From assembly GCF_000271845.1 (NCBI RefSeq), contig NZ_JH719395.1, forward strand, positions 1,544,046 to 1,608,045: a stretch of DNA of 64,000 nucleotides. Reading direction: 5' to 3'. The stretch is from Rhizobium leguminosarum bv. trifolii WSM2297 (lineage in GTDB: Bacteria; Pseudomonadota; Alphaproteobacteria; Rhizobiales; Rhizobiaceae). Below the pieces are notes generated by a model. That model was not told where the DNA came from. It searched no databases and worked only from the letters and a program-made list of their open reading frames with translations. Numbering within the stretch: position 1 is the first letter of the stretch; each line of letters starts with the position of its first letter. Below are positions 7,813 to 15,670 of this stretch, in pieces. The position numbers and the translations under genes are program-made.

Positions 7813-9168
7813 ATGGTCCTCGGCATGCCAGTGTCCTATCGCAAGTCCAGACTTCTTCGCAGATCCCGTGTCCTGTGGGGCTCCTTTTCGCTCTGGCGTC
7901 CGCGGCTGATTTTCTGGTTCGGTGCGGTTGCGATCGGCCTCATCAGCGTCGGCTTCGCCAGGCTCGCGGATCTCGCGCAACACGCCTTTGCCGGCGTGAC
8001 GGCTTCGGGAGAATGGAGTTTTCTGCTGCCGCTCGTCATCACCCCGCTCGGCTTCATGCTGTCGGCCTATCTCGCCGCGACGTTTTTCCCGAACGCCCAG
8101 GGCAGCGGCATTCCGCAGGCGATCGCCGCGCGGCATCTGCGCGATCCGGACGACCGGGCGCGCCTGCTGTCGCTGCGCCTCGTCGTCGGCAAGATCGTGC
8201 TGACCGTGCTGGGGCTCGCGAGCGGCGCATCGATCGGCCGCGAGGGCCCGACCGTGCAGGTGGGCGCCTCGATCATGCTGGCCGTCGCCCGCTTCGGCGG
8301 CATGGCGCAGGCCCGCGGGCTGATCCTCGCCGGCTCGGCGGCCGGCATCGCCGCCGCCTTCAACACGCCGCTCGCCGGTGTCGTCTTTGCGATCGAGGAA
8401 ATGAGCCGGACCTATGAATCGCGCGCCAACGGCCTGGTGCTGACCGCCGTCATCCTTTCGGGCCTTGCCGCCCTCGGGCTTGCCGGCAGCTATAGCTATT
8501 TCGGCTCCACCGCGGTCGCTCCCACCTCGGTGCGCGACTGGGAACTGGTGCTCGTCTGCGGCATCGGCGGCGGCGCATTGGGGGCTGTTTTCAGCGGACT
8601 TGCGCTGCATCTCGGGCAGCATGTTCGCCGATGGGCGCATCCGCAGCCGCTGCGGCGGATGGTCATGCTGGCAACGGCCTGCGGCCTTGCCGTCGCGGTG
8701 ATCGGCATCCTGTCCGATGGCACGACCTTCGGAACGGGCTACGACCAGGCGAAGGGCGCCGTCGAGGGCAATCCCCTGCCCCTGCTGTTCTTCCTGGAAA
8801 AGCTCCTTGCCGGCTTCCTGTCGATGATTTCGGGAATTCCGGGCGGCATCTTCGCGCCCTCGCTCGCCGTCGGCGCCGGCTTCGGCAGCACGGTCGGCTC
8901 CCTCTTGGGCAGCAGTATCGCCCTTGCAGCCATTCTCGGCATGGCCGGATATTTCTCCGGCGTGGTGCAGGCGCCGATGACGGCCTTCGTCATCATCCTC
9001 GAAATGACCGGCGATCACCAGGCCGTCATCCCGATCATGGCGGTATCGATGATCGGCTACATCACCTCGCGCATCCTCTCACGCGAGCCGCTCTATCACG
9101 GCCTGTCACGCGTCTTCGTCGCCGCGGCGATCAGGGCCCGGCGCGCCAGGGAAACGGTGGAAAGCTGA
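7813..9168 (+). CDS. ClC-family chloride/proton antiporter
   Basis: Integral membrane chloride transporter of 451 residues. Diagnostic ClC elements are present: GSGIP at residues 97-101 (Ser98 binds chloride), GREGPTVQVG with the gating Glu144, the FAIEE pair whose second Glu (196) matches the proton-pathway glutamate of antiporters, and SGIPGGIFAPSL. Together these favour a 2Cl-/H+ exchanger over a passive channel. No CBS domains follow. The start at 7813 is chosen because AGGAAGAGG precedes it and the longer reading frame overlaps the divergent secreted-protein gene. The stop codon lies within a 39-base sequence that is repeated beyond the mqsRA genes. Confidence 0.9.
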   Translation: MVLGMPVSYRKSRLLRRSRVLWGSFSLWRPRLIFWFGAVAIGLISVGFARLADLAQHAFAGVTASGEWSFLLPLVITPLGFMLSAYLAATFFPNAQGSGIPQAIAARHLRDPDDRARLLSLRLVVGKIVLTVLGLASGASIGREGPTVQVGASIMLAVARFGGMAQARGLILAGSAAGIAAAFNTPLAGVVFAIEEMSRTYESRANGLVLTAVILSGLAALGLAGSYSYFGSTAVAPTSVRDWELVLVCGIGGGALGAVFSGLALHLGQHVRRWAHPQPLRRMVMLATACGLAVAVIGILSDGTTFGTGYDQAKGAVEGNPLPLLFFLEKLLAGFLSMISGIPGGIFAPSLAVGAGFGSTVGSLLGSSIALAAILGMAGYFSGVVQAPMTAFVIILEMTGDHQAVIPIMAVSMIGYITSRILSREPLYHGLSRVFVAAAIRARRARETVES

Positions 9169-9202
9169 TCAGGCCAGCAGCCGAGTGACTTCGGCGCTGT
9201 GG
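9164..9202. repeat. Direct repeat copy 1: duplicated 3' end of the Rrf2 gene
   Basis: Thirty-nine bases starting GCTGATCAGGCCAGCAGCCG match 10071-10109 with one mismatch. The second copy is the last codons of the Rrf2 regulator gene. Here the sequence holds the clcA stop codon and no functional part of an Rrf2 gene. The two copies bracket the mqsRA island. Confidence 0.9.
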
Positions 9203-9237
9203 CGGCATCCGCAACGGTCGTCGAGACAACGGTAGAC

Positions 9238-9645
9238 TTAGGCGCGTCTCAGTTCCTTGATATCTTCAGGGTGCCGTTCGAGCATGCGGAAAAGGTTGAC
9301 CACCGCAGGCGGCGGGCTGACTTTTCCTGTCTCATATCGAGAGAATGCATTGTGCCCGCCACCTGTCAGGGCAGATGCCTCAGTCTGATTGATGCGCAGC
9401 TTCTTGCGAATGCGGCGCAAATCTTCGCCAACCATTCGCCTAGCCTCCAAGACCAGCGCATCACCAGCCTCAGCATAACGCTCCGCGCTCGGCTGGTCAT
9501 ACTCGATTTCACCGCATGCGCCGCAACGCAAACCCGACAAACCTTCGACATCCGCTTTCAAATCACGAAAAGTAACCTGATGGGTCTCGTTGAAGAACGA
9601 CGTCATTTCCCCTTTAGCGTCGCAGCAAACACATAGCCTCGCCAT
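9238..9645 (-). CDS. mqsA: MqsA-like antitoxin, zinc-binding plus HTH
   Basis: Antitoxin of the MqsR mRNA interferase. The 135-residue protein has an N-terminal zinc module with two Cys pairs (CVCC near residue 5 and CGACGE near residue 43) and a C-terminal Xre-type helix-turn-helix: IRKKLRINQTEASALTGGGH, then NAFSRYETGK. The ending RMLERHPEDIKELR closely parallels E. coli MqsA. The ATG at 9645 is preferred over the one six bases upstream because AAGGAG is then 8 bases away. Its start lies about 30 bases inside the upstream toxin gene, the toxin-first order characteristic of mqsRA. Confidence 0.88.
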   Translation of the reverse strand: MARLCVCCDAKGEMTSFFNETHQVTFRDLKADVEGLSGLRCGACGEIEYDQPSAERYAEAGDALVLEARRMVGEDLRRIRKKLRINQTEASALTGGGHNAFSRYETGKVSPPPAVVNLFRMLERHPEDIKELRRA

Positions 9646-9949
9646 TGTCATAACTCCTTGAATTGGATTCCGGCGCGCCGTCTGCCCGCAACGTCAGCTT
9701 GACATAAGCCTTTCCAGCCGGCGTATCGGCGTGATAAACGTCCTGCCAGACGGTATTGTCGTTATAAGTCGTCATCGACTTGTAGAGATGATGGCTCTTC
9801 AGCGCACAAACCGCTTTGATCATTTCCGAGCTGGTAAGTCCCATCGACCTTCCGCCGTCGAGAGCGCTTTTCGTGAATGCCGCCGCCTTTCGCTCCGCGA
9901 CAACGGCAATCACCGCAGCAAGGTCATAGTGAGCCTTCCGTTTCTCCAT
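9614..9949 (-). CDS. mqsR: MqsR-like mRNA interferase toxin
   Basis: Ribosome-independent endoribonuclease toxin of the MqsR family; the E. coli enzyme cuts at GCU. The 111-residue protein begins MEKRKAHYDLAAVIAVV and contains the diagnostic block LYKSMTTYNDNTVWQDVYH followed by GKAYVKLTL, which matches the MqsR catalytic face (Lys, Tyr, Arg/Gln). It is about 13 residues longer than E. coli MqsR at the C-terminus, and those codons overlap mqsA. First gene of the pair, preceded by a short palindrome. Confidence 0.88.
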   Translation of the reverse strand: MEKRKAHYDLAAVIAVVAERKAAAFTKSALDGGRSMGLTSSEMIKAVCALKSHHLYKSMTTYNDNTVWQDVYHADTPAGKAYVKLTLRADGAPESNSRSYDNGEAMCLLRR

Positions 9950-9959
9950 ATCTTAAATT

Positions 9960-9972
9960 ACCCTCTGAGGGT
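9960..9972. promoter_or_regulatory. ACCCT-N3-AGGGT palindrome, probable MqsA operator
   Basis: A 13-base palindrome 11 bases before the mqsR start. E. coli MqsA binds palindromes of the form AACCT-N3-AGGTT in its own promoter; this site has the same arm length and spacing with C/G substitutions. The role is inferred from similarity and position. Confidence 0.5.
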
Positions 9973-10011
9973 GAAATATCAAGTCTGAATATTGCTTGGT
10001 TCAGGGGATCG

Positions 10012-10054
10012 CAAGCCGACGTTCGTCGTGCTCAAGCCGACGTTTCGTCGTGCT
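10012..10054. repeat. 21/22-base tandem direct repeat
   Basis: Two adjacent copies of CAAGCCGACGTT(T)CGTCGTGCT, at 10012-10032 and 10033-10054, differ by one inserted T. They lie at the right edge of the mqsRA island, just before the second 39-base flanking repeat. Confidence 0.85.
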
Positions 10055-10070
10055 CAAGAAACCTGCTGGC

Positions 10071-10109
10071 GCTGATCAGGCCAGCAGCCGGGTGACTTCG
10101 GCGCTGTGG
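10071..10109. repeat. Direct repeat copy 2: genuine 3' end of the Rrf2 gene
   Basis: Matches 9164-9202 with one mismatch over 39 bases. This copy contains the stop codon and last codons of the Rrf2-family regulator. Without the mqsRA island, the clcA and rrf2 stop codons would overlap in the sequence TGATCA. Confidence 0.9.
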
Positions 10110-10522
10110 GTGGGCTGGGCGGCGTCGGCGATGGTTGTGGAGAACAGCACCTTTCGTGTAGCGTCGGCCACTTTGGCGAAGACGTGGCGGATCTGGCAGT
10201 TCTGTTCGCCGTCGCAATCGTCGCATCGGCGGTAGGCGGTGATCGACAGGCACGGGAGCGGCGCGATCGGGCCGTCGACGATGCGCAGGATCTCGCCGAA
10301 GGTGATGGTGTGGGCGGGTTTCAGCAGCAGATATCCGCCCTGCTTGCCGCGGCGGCTGACGACGATGCCGTGATGTTTCAGGTCGAGCAGGATCTGTTCG
10401 AGGAACTTCTTCGGGATCTTCTGCTGCGCGGCGATATCGGAAATCATCACCGGTTCGTCGGCATCGGCATCAGCCAGAGCCGTCAGCGCCCGCAGCGCAT
10501 ATTTCGCCTTTTGCGTAATCAT
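10076..10522 (-). CDS. Rrf2-family transcriptional regulator, possible sulfur or Fe-S sensor
   Basis: A 148-residue regulator with the Rrf2 winged helix: MITQKAKYALRALTAL, then MISDIAAQQKIPKKFLEQIL and SRRGKQGGYLLLKP. Three cysteines in RRCDDCDGEQNC stand where IscR, NsrR and RirA bind an iron-sulfur cluster, although the spacing (CX2CX5C) differs from IscR. It is divergent from cysH, which suggests that it controls cysteine/sulfate assimilation, as CymR-type Rrf2 proteins do; this is inference from position. The ATG at 10522 is the family-typical start; an upstream in-frame codon is less likely. Its 3' end is duplicated beyond the mqsRA island. Confidence 0.85.
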   Translation of the reverse strand: MITQKAKYALRALTALADADADEPVMISDIAAQQKIPKKFLEQILLDLKHHGIVVSRRGKQGGYLLLKPAHTITFGEILRIVDGPIAPLPCLSITAYRRCDDCDGEQNCQIRHVFAKVADATRKVLFSTTIADAAQPTHSAEVTRLLA

Positions 10523-10741
10523 CTCAGACCATCGACACACACAGGCGGCGCGATTCTTCGCACCGCTACGGAAGTACTTTTGCCTCTATGGCACAACCAG
10601 CATGAACGGAATTTGAATGCGCCGGAGAAAGCCTTGAGGAATAAGCGTTTTGGCCTTGTTTTTCGCCCTCGGCCAACGTCCGGTAATCTACGCCTAAACC
10701 GCGCGTTCCGCACCTTTTTCGGCATCACTTCAAATTTCGGA

Positions 10742-10941
10742 TTGACAGGCTGCGTGTAACTCTACTATTTTTATAGACATACCAGCTGTTCGCGAGGATT
10801 TCTGTCCTCGGGCGGCTTTTTTTTGCATTGCGGCAGCTTCGGAGAGATATTTGCTCCTCCGGCCGCAGCTTTCGAAATCCCTTTTTCTGTCCGATCCAGG
10901 ATCGAACTGCGATACTCCGGTCAACAAAGGACAGGATTCTC
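10742..10941 (+). promoter_or_regulatory. cysH promoter and structured leader
   Basis: Contains a TTGACA -35 element at 10742 with an AT-rich -10 region near 10763-10770, and a near-palindrome TCTACTATTTTTATAGA over the -10 that could be an operator for the divergent Rrf2 protein. Downstream is a hairpin CGAGGA-6-TCCTCG (about 10790-10807) followed by a GGCGGC-T8 run, which looks like an intrinsic terminator, and a second stem around 10830-10870. The long leader could attenuate cysHDN, but no known riboswitch consensus was recognised. Confidence 0.5.
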
Positions 10942-11700
10942 ATGACTGTTATCAATAAGATTGCGGAAGAAGGGCCGATTGCTGAAGCCGAAGCGCTGAA
11001 CGACAGGCTGGCGGGTCTCGACCTGGCCGGACGTCTGTCGCTGGTCGCCGGGCTTGGCGGCCGCGTGGTGTTCACCACCTCGCTCGGCATCGAGGACCAG
11101 GTGATTACCGCCGAGATCGGCACGCATCGCCTGCCGATCGATGTTGCGACGCTGCAGACCGGCCGGCTGTTTGCCGAAACGCTATCGCTGATTGCCGAGA
11201 CGGAAAGCCAATACGATATTCAGATCCAGCGCTACGAGCCCGAAAAGGCCGATATCGAGGCCTATGCGGCGCAATACGGCCTCAATGGCTTTTACGAAAG
11301 CGTCGAGGCCCGGCATGCCTGTTGCGGCGTGCGCAAGCTGAAGCCGCTTGCGCGCGCACTCGAAGGTGCCACGATCTGGATCACCGGCCTGCGCCGCGGC
11401 CAATCGGCCAACCGCGCCGAGACGCCCTTTGCCGAATATGACGCCGAACGGCACCTGCTGAAGGTCAATCCGCTCGCCGATTGGGATCTCGAGGCGATCA
11501 AGGCCTTCGTCTCCGAAAACGGCGTGCCGGTCAACCCGCTGCATGCCCGCGGCTATCCCTCCATCGGCTGCGAGCCCTGCACCCGGGCGATCAAGCCCGG
11601 CGAGCCGGAACGCGCCGGCCGCTGGTGGTGGGAGCAGGACGAGACGCGCGAATGCGGCCTGCATGTCGCCGAAGAGGCAGCGGCGATCGCCGCGATATAA
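10942..11700 (+). CDS. cysH: CysH, APS reductase (assimilatory, Fe-S type)
   Basis: Reduces adenylyl sulfate to sulfite in cysteine biosynthesis. The 252-residue protein carries both cysteine pairs that bind a [4Fe-4S] cluster in APS-specific enzymes: Cys127-Cys128 (HACCGV) and Cys210-Cys213 (GCEPC). The catalytic Cys238 lies in the C-terminal ECGLH motif. E. coli-type PAPS reductase lacks the pairs, so APS is the likely substrate, consistent with cysDN supplying APS and no cysC kinase nearby. AAGGACAGGA precedes the ATG at 10942. First gene of cysH-cysD-cysN, 114 bases before cysD. Confidence 0.93.
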   Translation: MTVINKIAEEGPIAEAEALNDRLAGLDLAGRLSLVAGLGGRVVFTTSLGIEDQVITAEIGTHRLPIDVATLQTGRLFAETLSLIAETESQYDIQIQRYEPEKADIEAYAAQYGLNGFYESVEARHACCGVRKLKPLARALEGATIWITGLRRGQSANRAETPFAEYDAERHLLKVNPLADWDLEAIKAFVSENGVPVNPLHARGYPSIGCEPCTRAIKPGEPERAGRWWWEQDETRECGLHVAEEAAAIAAI

Positions 11701-11814
11701 CCAACTTCACGGCTATCCCAATTCGAAGCGCGGCCACCGCCGCAGCCTTGGGAAAGCCAACATCAAGGAATTGTTTTGCGGCCGCCGCAAACGACCGACA
11801 GTCTGGAGTAAGAC

Positions 11815-12768
11815 ATGCCCGATAGCCGTCCGGATACGGAACTCAGCAACCCGCAGAGCGCCAAGGCGCCGCTCGACCCGCATCTGAAGGCGCTGGAAAA
11901 CGAATCCATCCACATTTTCCGTGAGGTTGCGGCCGAATTCGAGCGTCCCGTCATGCTCTATTCGATCGGCAAGGATTCTTCGGTGCTGCTGCATCTGGCG
12001 CGCAAGGCCTTTTATCCCGGCCGCGTGCCCTTCCCGCTGCTGCATGTGAACACCGGCTGGAAATTCCGCGAGATGATCGCCTTCCGCGATGAGACCGCCA
12101 GGAAATACGATCTCGACCTGATCGAGCATATCAATCCGCGCGGTGCGGCGGAAAACATCACGCCCTTCACCCATGGTTCGGCCGCCTTCACCGACATCAT
12201 GAAGACCGAGGGCCTGCGCCAGGCGCTCGATGCCGGCCAGTTCGACGCCGCTTTCGGCGGCGCGCGCCGCGACGAGGAAGCAAGCCGCGCCAAGGAGCGC
12301 ATCTATTCCTTCCGCACCCCCGATCACCGTTGGGACCCGCGTAACCAGCGGCCGGAACTGTGGAACGTCTATAATGGTATGATCCGCAAGGGTGAGAGCG
12401 TGCGCGCCTTCCCGTTGTCGAACTGGACGGAGGTCGATATCTGGCGCTATATCCAGGCCGAGGACATTCCGCTGGTGCCGCTCTATTACGCCAAGACGCG
12501 GCCTTTCGTCGAACGCGACGGCATGATGATCCTGGCCGAGGATCCGCGCCTTGAGCTGCTGCCCGGCGAAGTGCGCCAGGAAGGCATGATCCGCTTCCGC
12601 ACGCTCGGCGACTTCCCGCTGACCGGCGCCATCCGTTCCCAGGCGACCACCCTCGAAGAGGTGATCGCCGAACTCGAAATTGCAACGGTGTCCGAACGCC
12701 AGGGCCGCGCTATCGATCGCGACCAGTCCGGCTCCATGGAAAAGAAGAAGCGTGAAGGATATTTCTGA
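11815..12768 (+). CDS. cysD: CysD, sulfate adenylyltransferase small subunit
   Basis: Catalytic ATP sulfurylase subunit making APS from sulfate and ATP, working with the GTPase CysN. The 317-residue protein has the PP-loop motif [13 protein letters not shown] near residue 50 and the family sequences [16 protein letters not shown] and [17 protein letters not shown]. The C-terminal [13 protein letters not shown] is typical. Only one base separates its stop from the cysN start, so expression is coupled. Likely under the promoter upstream of cysH, although the 114-base gap could hold another signal. Confidence 0.95.
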   Translation: MPDSRPDTELSNPQSAKAPLDPHLKALENESIHIFREVAAEFERPVMLYSIGKDSSVLLHLARKAFYPGRVPFPLLHVNTGWKFREMIAFRDETARKYDLDLIEHINPRGAAENITPFTHGSAAFTDIMKTEGLRQALDAGQFDAAFGGARRDEEASRAKERIYSFRTPDHRWDPRNQRPELWNVYNGMIRKGESVRAFPLSNWTEVDIWRYIQAEDIPLVPLYYAKTRPFVERDGMMILAEDPRLELLPGEVRQEGMIRFRTLGDFPLTGAIRSQATTLEEVIAELEIATVSERQGRAIDRDQSGSMEKKKREGYF

Positions 12769-12769
12769 G

Positions 12770-14266
12770 ATGACCGCAGCCCAAACCGCCGTCTCGGCCG
12801 CCACCGTCGTCAGCCTGCCCGCCGCCGAGCCGCAGAAGGCCCAGCGCGACACGCGCCCGCTGCGGCTGATCACCTGCGGCAGCGTCGATGACGGCAAGTC
12901 GACCCTGATCGGCCGCCTGCTCTGGGACACCAAGGCGGTCAAGGAAGACCAGGCCGCCACGCTGCAGCGCGATTCCACCGGCAAGCAGAACGATCTCGGC
13001 CTGCCCGACTTCGCGCTCTTGCTCGACGGCCTGCAGGCCGAGCGCGAACAGGGCATCACCATCGATGTCGCCTATCGCTATTTCTCGACCGACAAGCGCT
13101 CCTTCATCGTCGCCGATACGCCCGGCCACGAGCAATATACCCGCAACATGGCGACCGGCGCCTCGACCGCCGATCTCGCCATCCTGCTGGTCGATGCGCG
13201 TTTCGGCATTCTCGAGCAGACGCGCCGTCACGCGACGATCGCCTCGCTGCTCGGGATCAAGCAGTTCGTGCTCGCCGTCAACAAGATCGACCTGACGGCC
13301 TACGACCGCGCCGGCTTCGACAAGATCACCCATGAATTCCGGGAATTTGCGCTGTCGCTCGGCGTCAAGCAGATCACCGCCATTCCGATGTCGGCGCTGA
13401 AGGGCGAAAACGTCGTCTATTCCGGCCAGACCGCCATGCCCTGGTACAGCGGCCCGACGCTGGTAGAGACGCTGGAGCTTGCCACCGTGCGCTCGTCGCA
13501 GACGGTCGGTTTCCGCCTGTCCGTCCAGCGCGTGTCACGTCCGGGCGAAAGCTTCCGCGGCTATCAGGGCACGGTTGCCGGCGGCTCGGTCAAGCCGGGC
13601 GACAGCGTGATGATCCTGCCGTCCGGCATGGTCGCCAATGTCTCCAAGATCGTCACCTTCGATCTGGTGCGCAATGCTGCAGTTGCCGGCGACGCGATCA
13701 CGCTGGTGCTCGATCGCCAGGTCGATGTGGCGCGCGGCGACATGATCGTCTCGATCGACGCTCAGCCGCAGGTCGGCCTTGCCTTCGACGCGCAGATCGT
13801 CGCGCTGCAGCCGGAGGGCATCGAGCCCGGCAAGCGCTACTGGCTGAAGAGCGGCAGCCGCCGCCAGCGCGTCCAGGTGCAGCCGCTCAGCCAGCTCGAA
13901 TTGAAGACCGGCACCTGGAACGCCGCCCAGCGGCTCTACATGAACGCCATCGGCAAAGTGCGCCTGGTTTTCGACGAAGCGGCGATCTTCGACCCCTATG
14001 AGCAGAACCGGCTGTCCGGCTCGTTCATCCTGATCGACCCCGAGACCAACAATACGGTCGCGGGCGGCATGGTGACCGGCAAACGCACCGAACTCGGCGG
14101 CCTGCACAACGGCGAAGGCCGCGTCATCCTCTCGCTGCCGGCCGATCTCGCCGAACAGATCATGGCCAGCGAACTCTTCGCCAGCCGCAGCCATGAGGCC
14201 GAGGTGCGCCGCATGACGGCAGCCGAAGCGGCCGACCTCTGGTCGAGCGCTGCCAGCGATATCTAA
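12770..14266 (+). CDS. cysN: CysN, sulfate adenylyltransferase GTPase subunit
   Basis: EF-Tu-like GTPase whose hydrolysis drives APS synthesis by CysD. GTPase motifs are G1 GSVDDGKST at residues 37-45, G3 DTPGHEQYTRNM and G4 NKIDL. The 498-residue length ends after the beta-barrel domains; the APS kinase (CysC) domain fused in NodQ-type proteins is absent, consistent with an APS reductase pathway that needs no PAPS. The start at 12770 is preceded by GAAGGA inside the cysD end; a longer in-frame ORF overlaps cysD and is rejected. Last gene of the cluster, followed by a dispersed repeat. Confidence 0.95.
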   Translation: MTAAQTAVSAATVVSLPAAEPQKAQRDTRPLRLITCGSVDDGKSTLIGRLLWDTKAVKEDQAATLQRDSTGKQNDLGLPDFALLLDGLQAEREQGITIDVAYRYFSTDKRSFIVADTPGHEQYTRNMATGASTADLAILLVDARFGILEQTRRHATIASLLGIKQFVLAVNKIDLTAYDRAGFDKITHEFREFALSLGVKQITAIPMSALKGENVVYSGQTAMPWYSGPTLVETLELATVRSSQTVGFRLSVQRVSRPGESFRGYQGTVAGGSVKPGDSVMILPSGMVANVSKIVTFDLVRNAAVAGDAITLVLDRQVDVARGDMIVSIDAQPQVGLAFDAQIVALQPEGIEPGKRYWLKSGSRRQRVQVQPLSQLELKTGTWNAAQRLYMNAIGKVRLVFDEAAIFDPYEQNRLSGSFILIDPETNNTVAGGMVTGKRTELGGLHNGEGRVILSLPADLAEQIMASELFASRSHEAEVRRMTAAEAADLWSSAASDI

Positions 14267-14278
14267 GCGGGCCGACCT

Positions 14279-14390
14279 GCCCCTCATCCGGCTGCCGCCA
14301 CCTTCTCCCCGCTTGCGGGGCGAAGGGGATAGGCGGCAACCTCTCCGTCCCCCGCCACCCTCTCGCAGGGCACGTCCCCTCGCCCCGTTC
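14279..14390. repeat. RIME1-like dispersed repeat after cysN
   Basis: Begins CCCCTCATCCGGCTGCCGCC, contains CACCTTCTCCCCGCTTGCGG and ends near CACGTCCCCTCGCCCC. Closely resembles the unit at 55541. The 393-base cysN-nmrA gap holds this element, then a fragment copied from a lacI gene, then the nmrA promoter region. Confidence 0.75.
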
Positions 14391-14393
14391 AGC

Positions 14394-14459
14394 CGGCTCG
14401 TCGCGGACGGCGCGCAGCGGATGTCGGCAACGCGCTAGCCGATATCGGAGCGCGGTATG
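14394..14459 (-). pseudogene. Remnant of the 3' end of a LacI-family regulator gene
   Basis: About 66 bases starting CGGCTCGTCGCGGACGGCGC match the 3' part of the intact lacI-type gene at 16763-16829 with about eight differences and a small indel. It is too short to encode anything. With the intact copy it brackets the nmrA-lysR segment. Confidence 0.8.
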
Positions 14460-14659
14460 GGCTGCCTGCTTGTCTCGGCGCTGGCGGGGCACTTATCCAT
14501 AAAATGGCATTATCTTATGCATTTCAGCGATCTACATCAAAAGAAGCTGTTTCGATAAGGTACCCGCTGTCAAAGCTGGGCTATCGGCACGGACCGACGG
14601 CCCTGGCTTGTAACGACGCCGCCGATCGGGCGGCGAATGACAGGGAAAAGGATGAAGCC

Positions 14660-15613
14660 ATGTCTACAGACAGTAAGCCGCTGATCGCGGTTACCGGTGC
14701 AACCAGCAAACAGGGGCGCAGTGTCGTTGCGACACTTCTTGAGAGCCAACGTTTCCGTGTCCGCGCTTTCACCCGGAGAAAGGATTCGCCCGAAGCTCTA
14801 CGTCTGGAGAAACTCGGCGCTGAAATCGCCACGGTGCCTCTCGAACTCGGCCGTCAGAAGGAACTCGTTGCTGGATTCAAGGGCGCAGATGGCGCATTTC
14901 TGATGACGCCGCCGCTCGCCCCGCCGGAGACGATCGAGGCTCCTCTCGGCCGACAACTGGCGGATGCGGCCGCGGAGGCCGGCGTCGGGCACATTGTTTT
15001 CAGCACGCTCGAGAATGTCGACAAGATCGCCGGTGGGACGAAATATGCGCCGCATTTCACCGACAAGGCGCGCGTTGCAGATTATATTCGCGGCCTGCCG
15101 ATCTCTCATTCCTTCATCATGCTGGCATTCTTCTACACCAATCTTCTCGAGTATTATGCGCCGCGCATGGAAGGCGACACCCTGCTCTTGCCGATTTATC
15201 TGCCGGAAGATTTCGCAGCACCCTTTGTCGATCCGCTGACGGCGACCGGGCCTGTTGTCCTCGAAATCTTCTCGAACCCCGAGCGCTACAACGGCAAAAC
15301 GCTGCCGATCGTCGGCGATATCATTTCTCCGCGGGAGATGGTCGAAACTTTTCAACGCGTGACCGGCCTCAAGGCCGAGTATCGAAATGCTTTCACCAGA
15401 GACGGCTTGCTGCACTATTTTCCGGATTTTTCCGCCAACGAATTTCTCGTTCGAGAGATTCTCGGGATGGTCGAATATGCTGTCGAGTATGGCTATTTCG
15501 GCAAGGAGCACGATCTCGAATGGAGCCGTCGCCTGAATCCCGAGACGCTCAACTGGGAGCAGTTTCTGCGGACGACGGGGTGGCGCGGCGACAAGCGGTC
15601 TTTCGGAGGTTGA
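14660..15613 (+). CDS. NmrA-family NAD(P)-binding protein
   Basis: A 317-residue Rossmann-fold protein of the atypical short-chain dehydrogenase/NmrA group. The N-terminus IAVTGATSKQGRSVVATLLE carries the GxxGxxG nucleotide site, followed by VRAFTRRKDSPEA and DGAFLMTPPLAPPETIEA. Members act as redox sensors or quinone/isoflavone-type reductases; the substrate cannot be predicted. AAGGATG precedes the ATG at 14660; a longer frame from 14504 lacks a ribosome site. It converges on a lysR gene across a perfect palindrome. The pair sits between duplicated lacI 3' ends, suggesting acquisition as a unit. Confidence 0.85.
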   Translation: MSTDSKPLIAVTGATSKQGRSVVATLLESQRFRVRAFTRRKDSPEALRLEKLGAEIATVPLELGRQKELVAGFKGADGAFLMTPPLAPPETIEAPLGRQLADAAAEAGVGHIVFSTLENVDKIAGGTKYAPHFTDKARVADYIRGLPISHSFIMLAFFYTNLLEYYAPRMEGDTLLLPIYLPEDFAAPFVDPLTATGPVVLEIFSNPERYNGKTLPIVGDIISPREMVETFQRVTGLKAEYRNAFTRDGLLHYFPDFSANEFLVREILGMVEYAVEYGYFGKEHDLEWSRRLNPETLNWEQFLRTTGWRGDKRSFGG

Positions 15614-15658
15614 ACCATGTCGCGCAAAAGCGCGGCAGCGCTTTTGCGCGACATGGTT
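15613..15658. repeat. Perfect 21-base-arm palindrome (REP-like, possible bidirectional terminator)
   Basis: Arms 15613-15633 and 15638-15658 are fully complementary around the loop GGCA; the core reads TGTCGCGCAAAAGCGC and its complement. It lies between the convergent nmrA and lysR stops, so it could end transcription both ways, though no T-run follows. The TGTCG...CGACA framework recurs in rhizobial REP-like elements; related degenerate units lie near 21974 and 48022. Confidence 0.9.
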
Positions 15659-15670
15659 GAAAACAAACGC

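Noticed and set aside
10742..10941. SAM or other known riboswitch in the cysH leader
   Set aside because: No match to a SAM-II or other consensus that I could recognise; only generic hairpins are seen.
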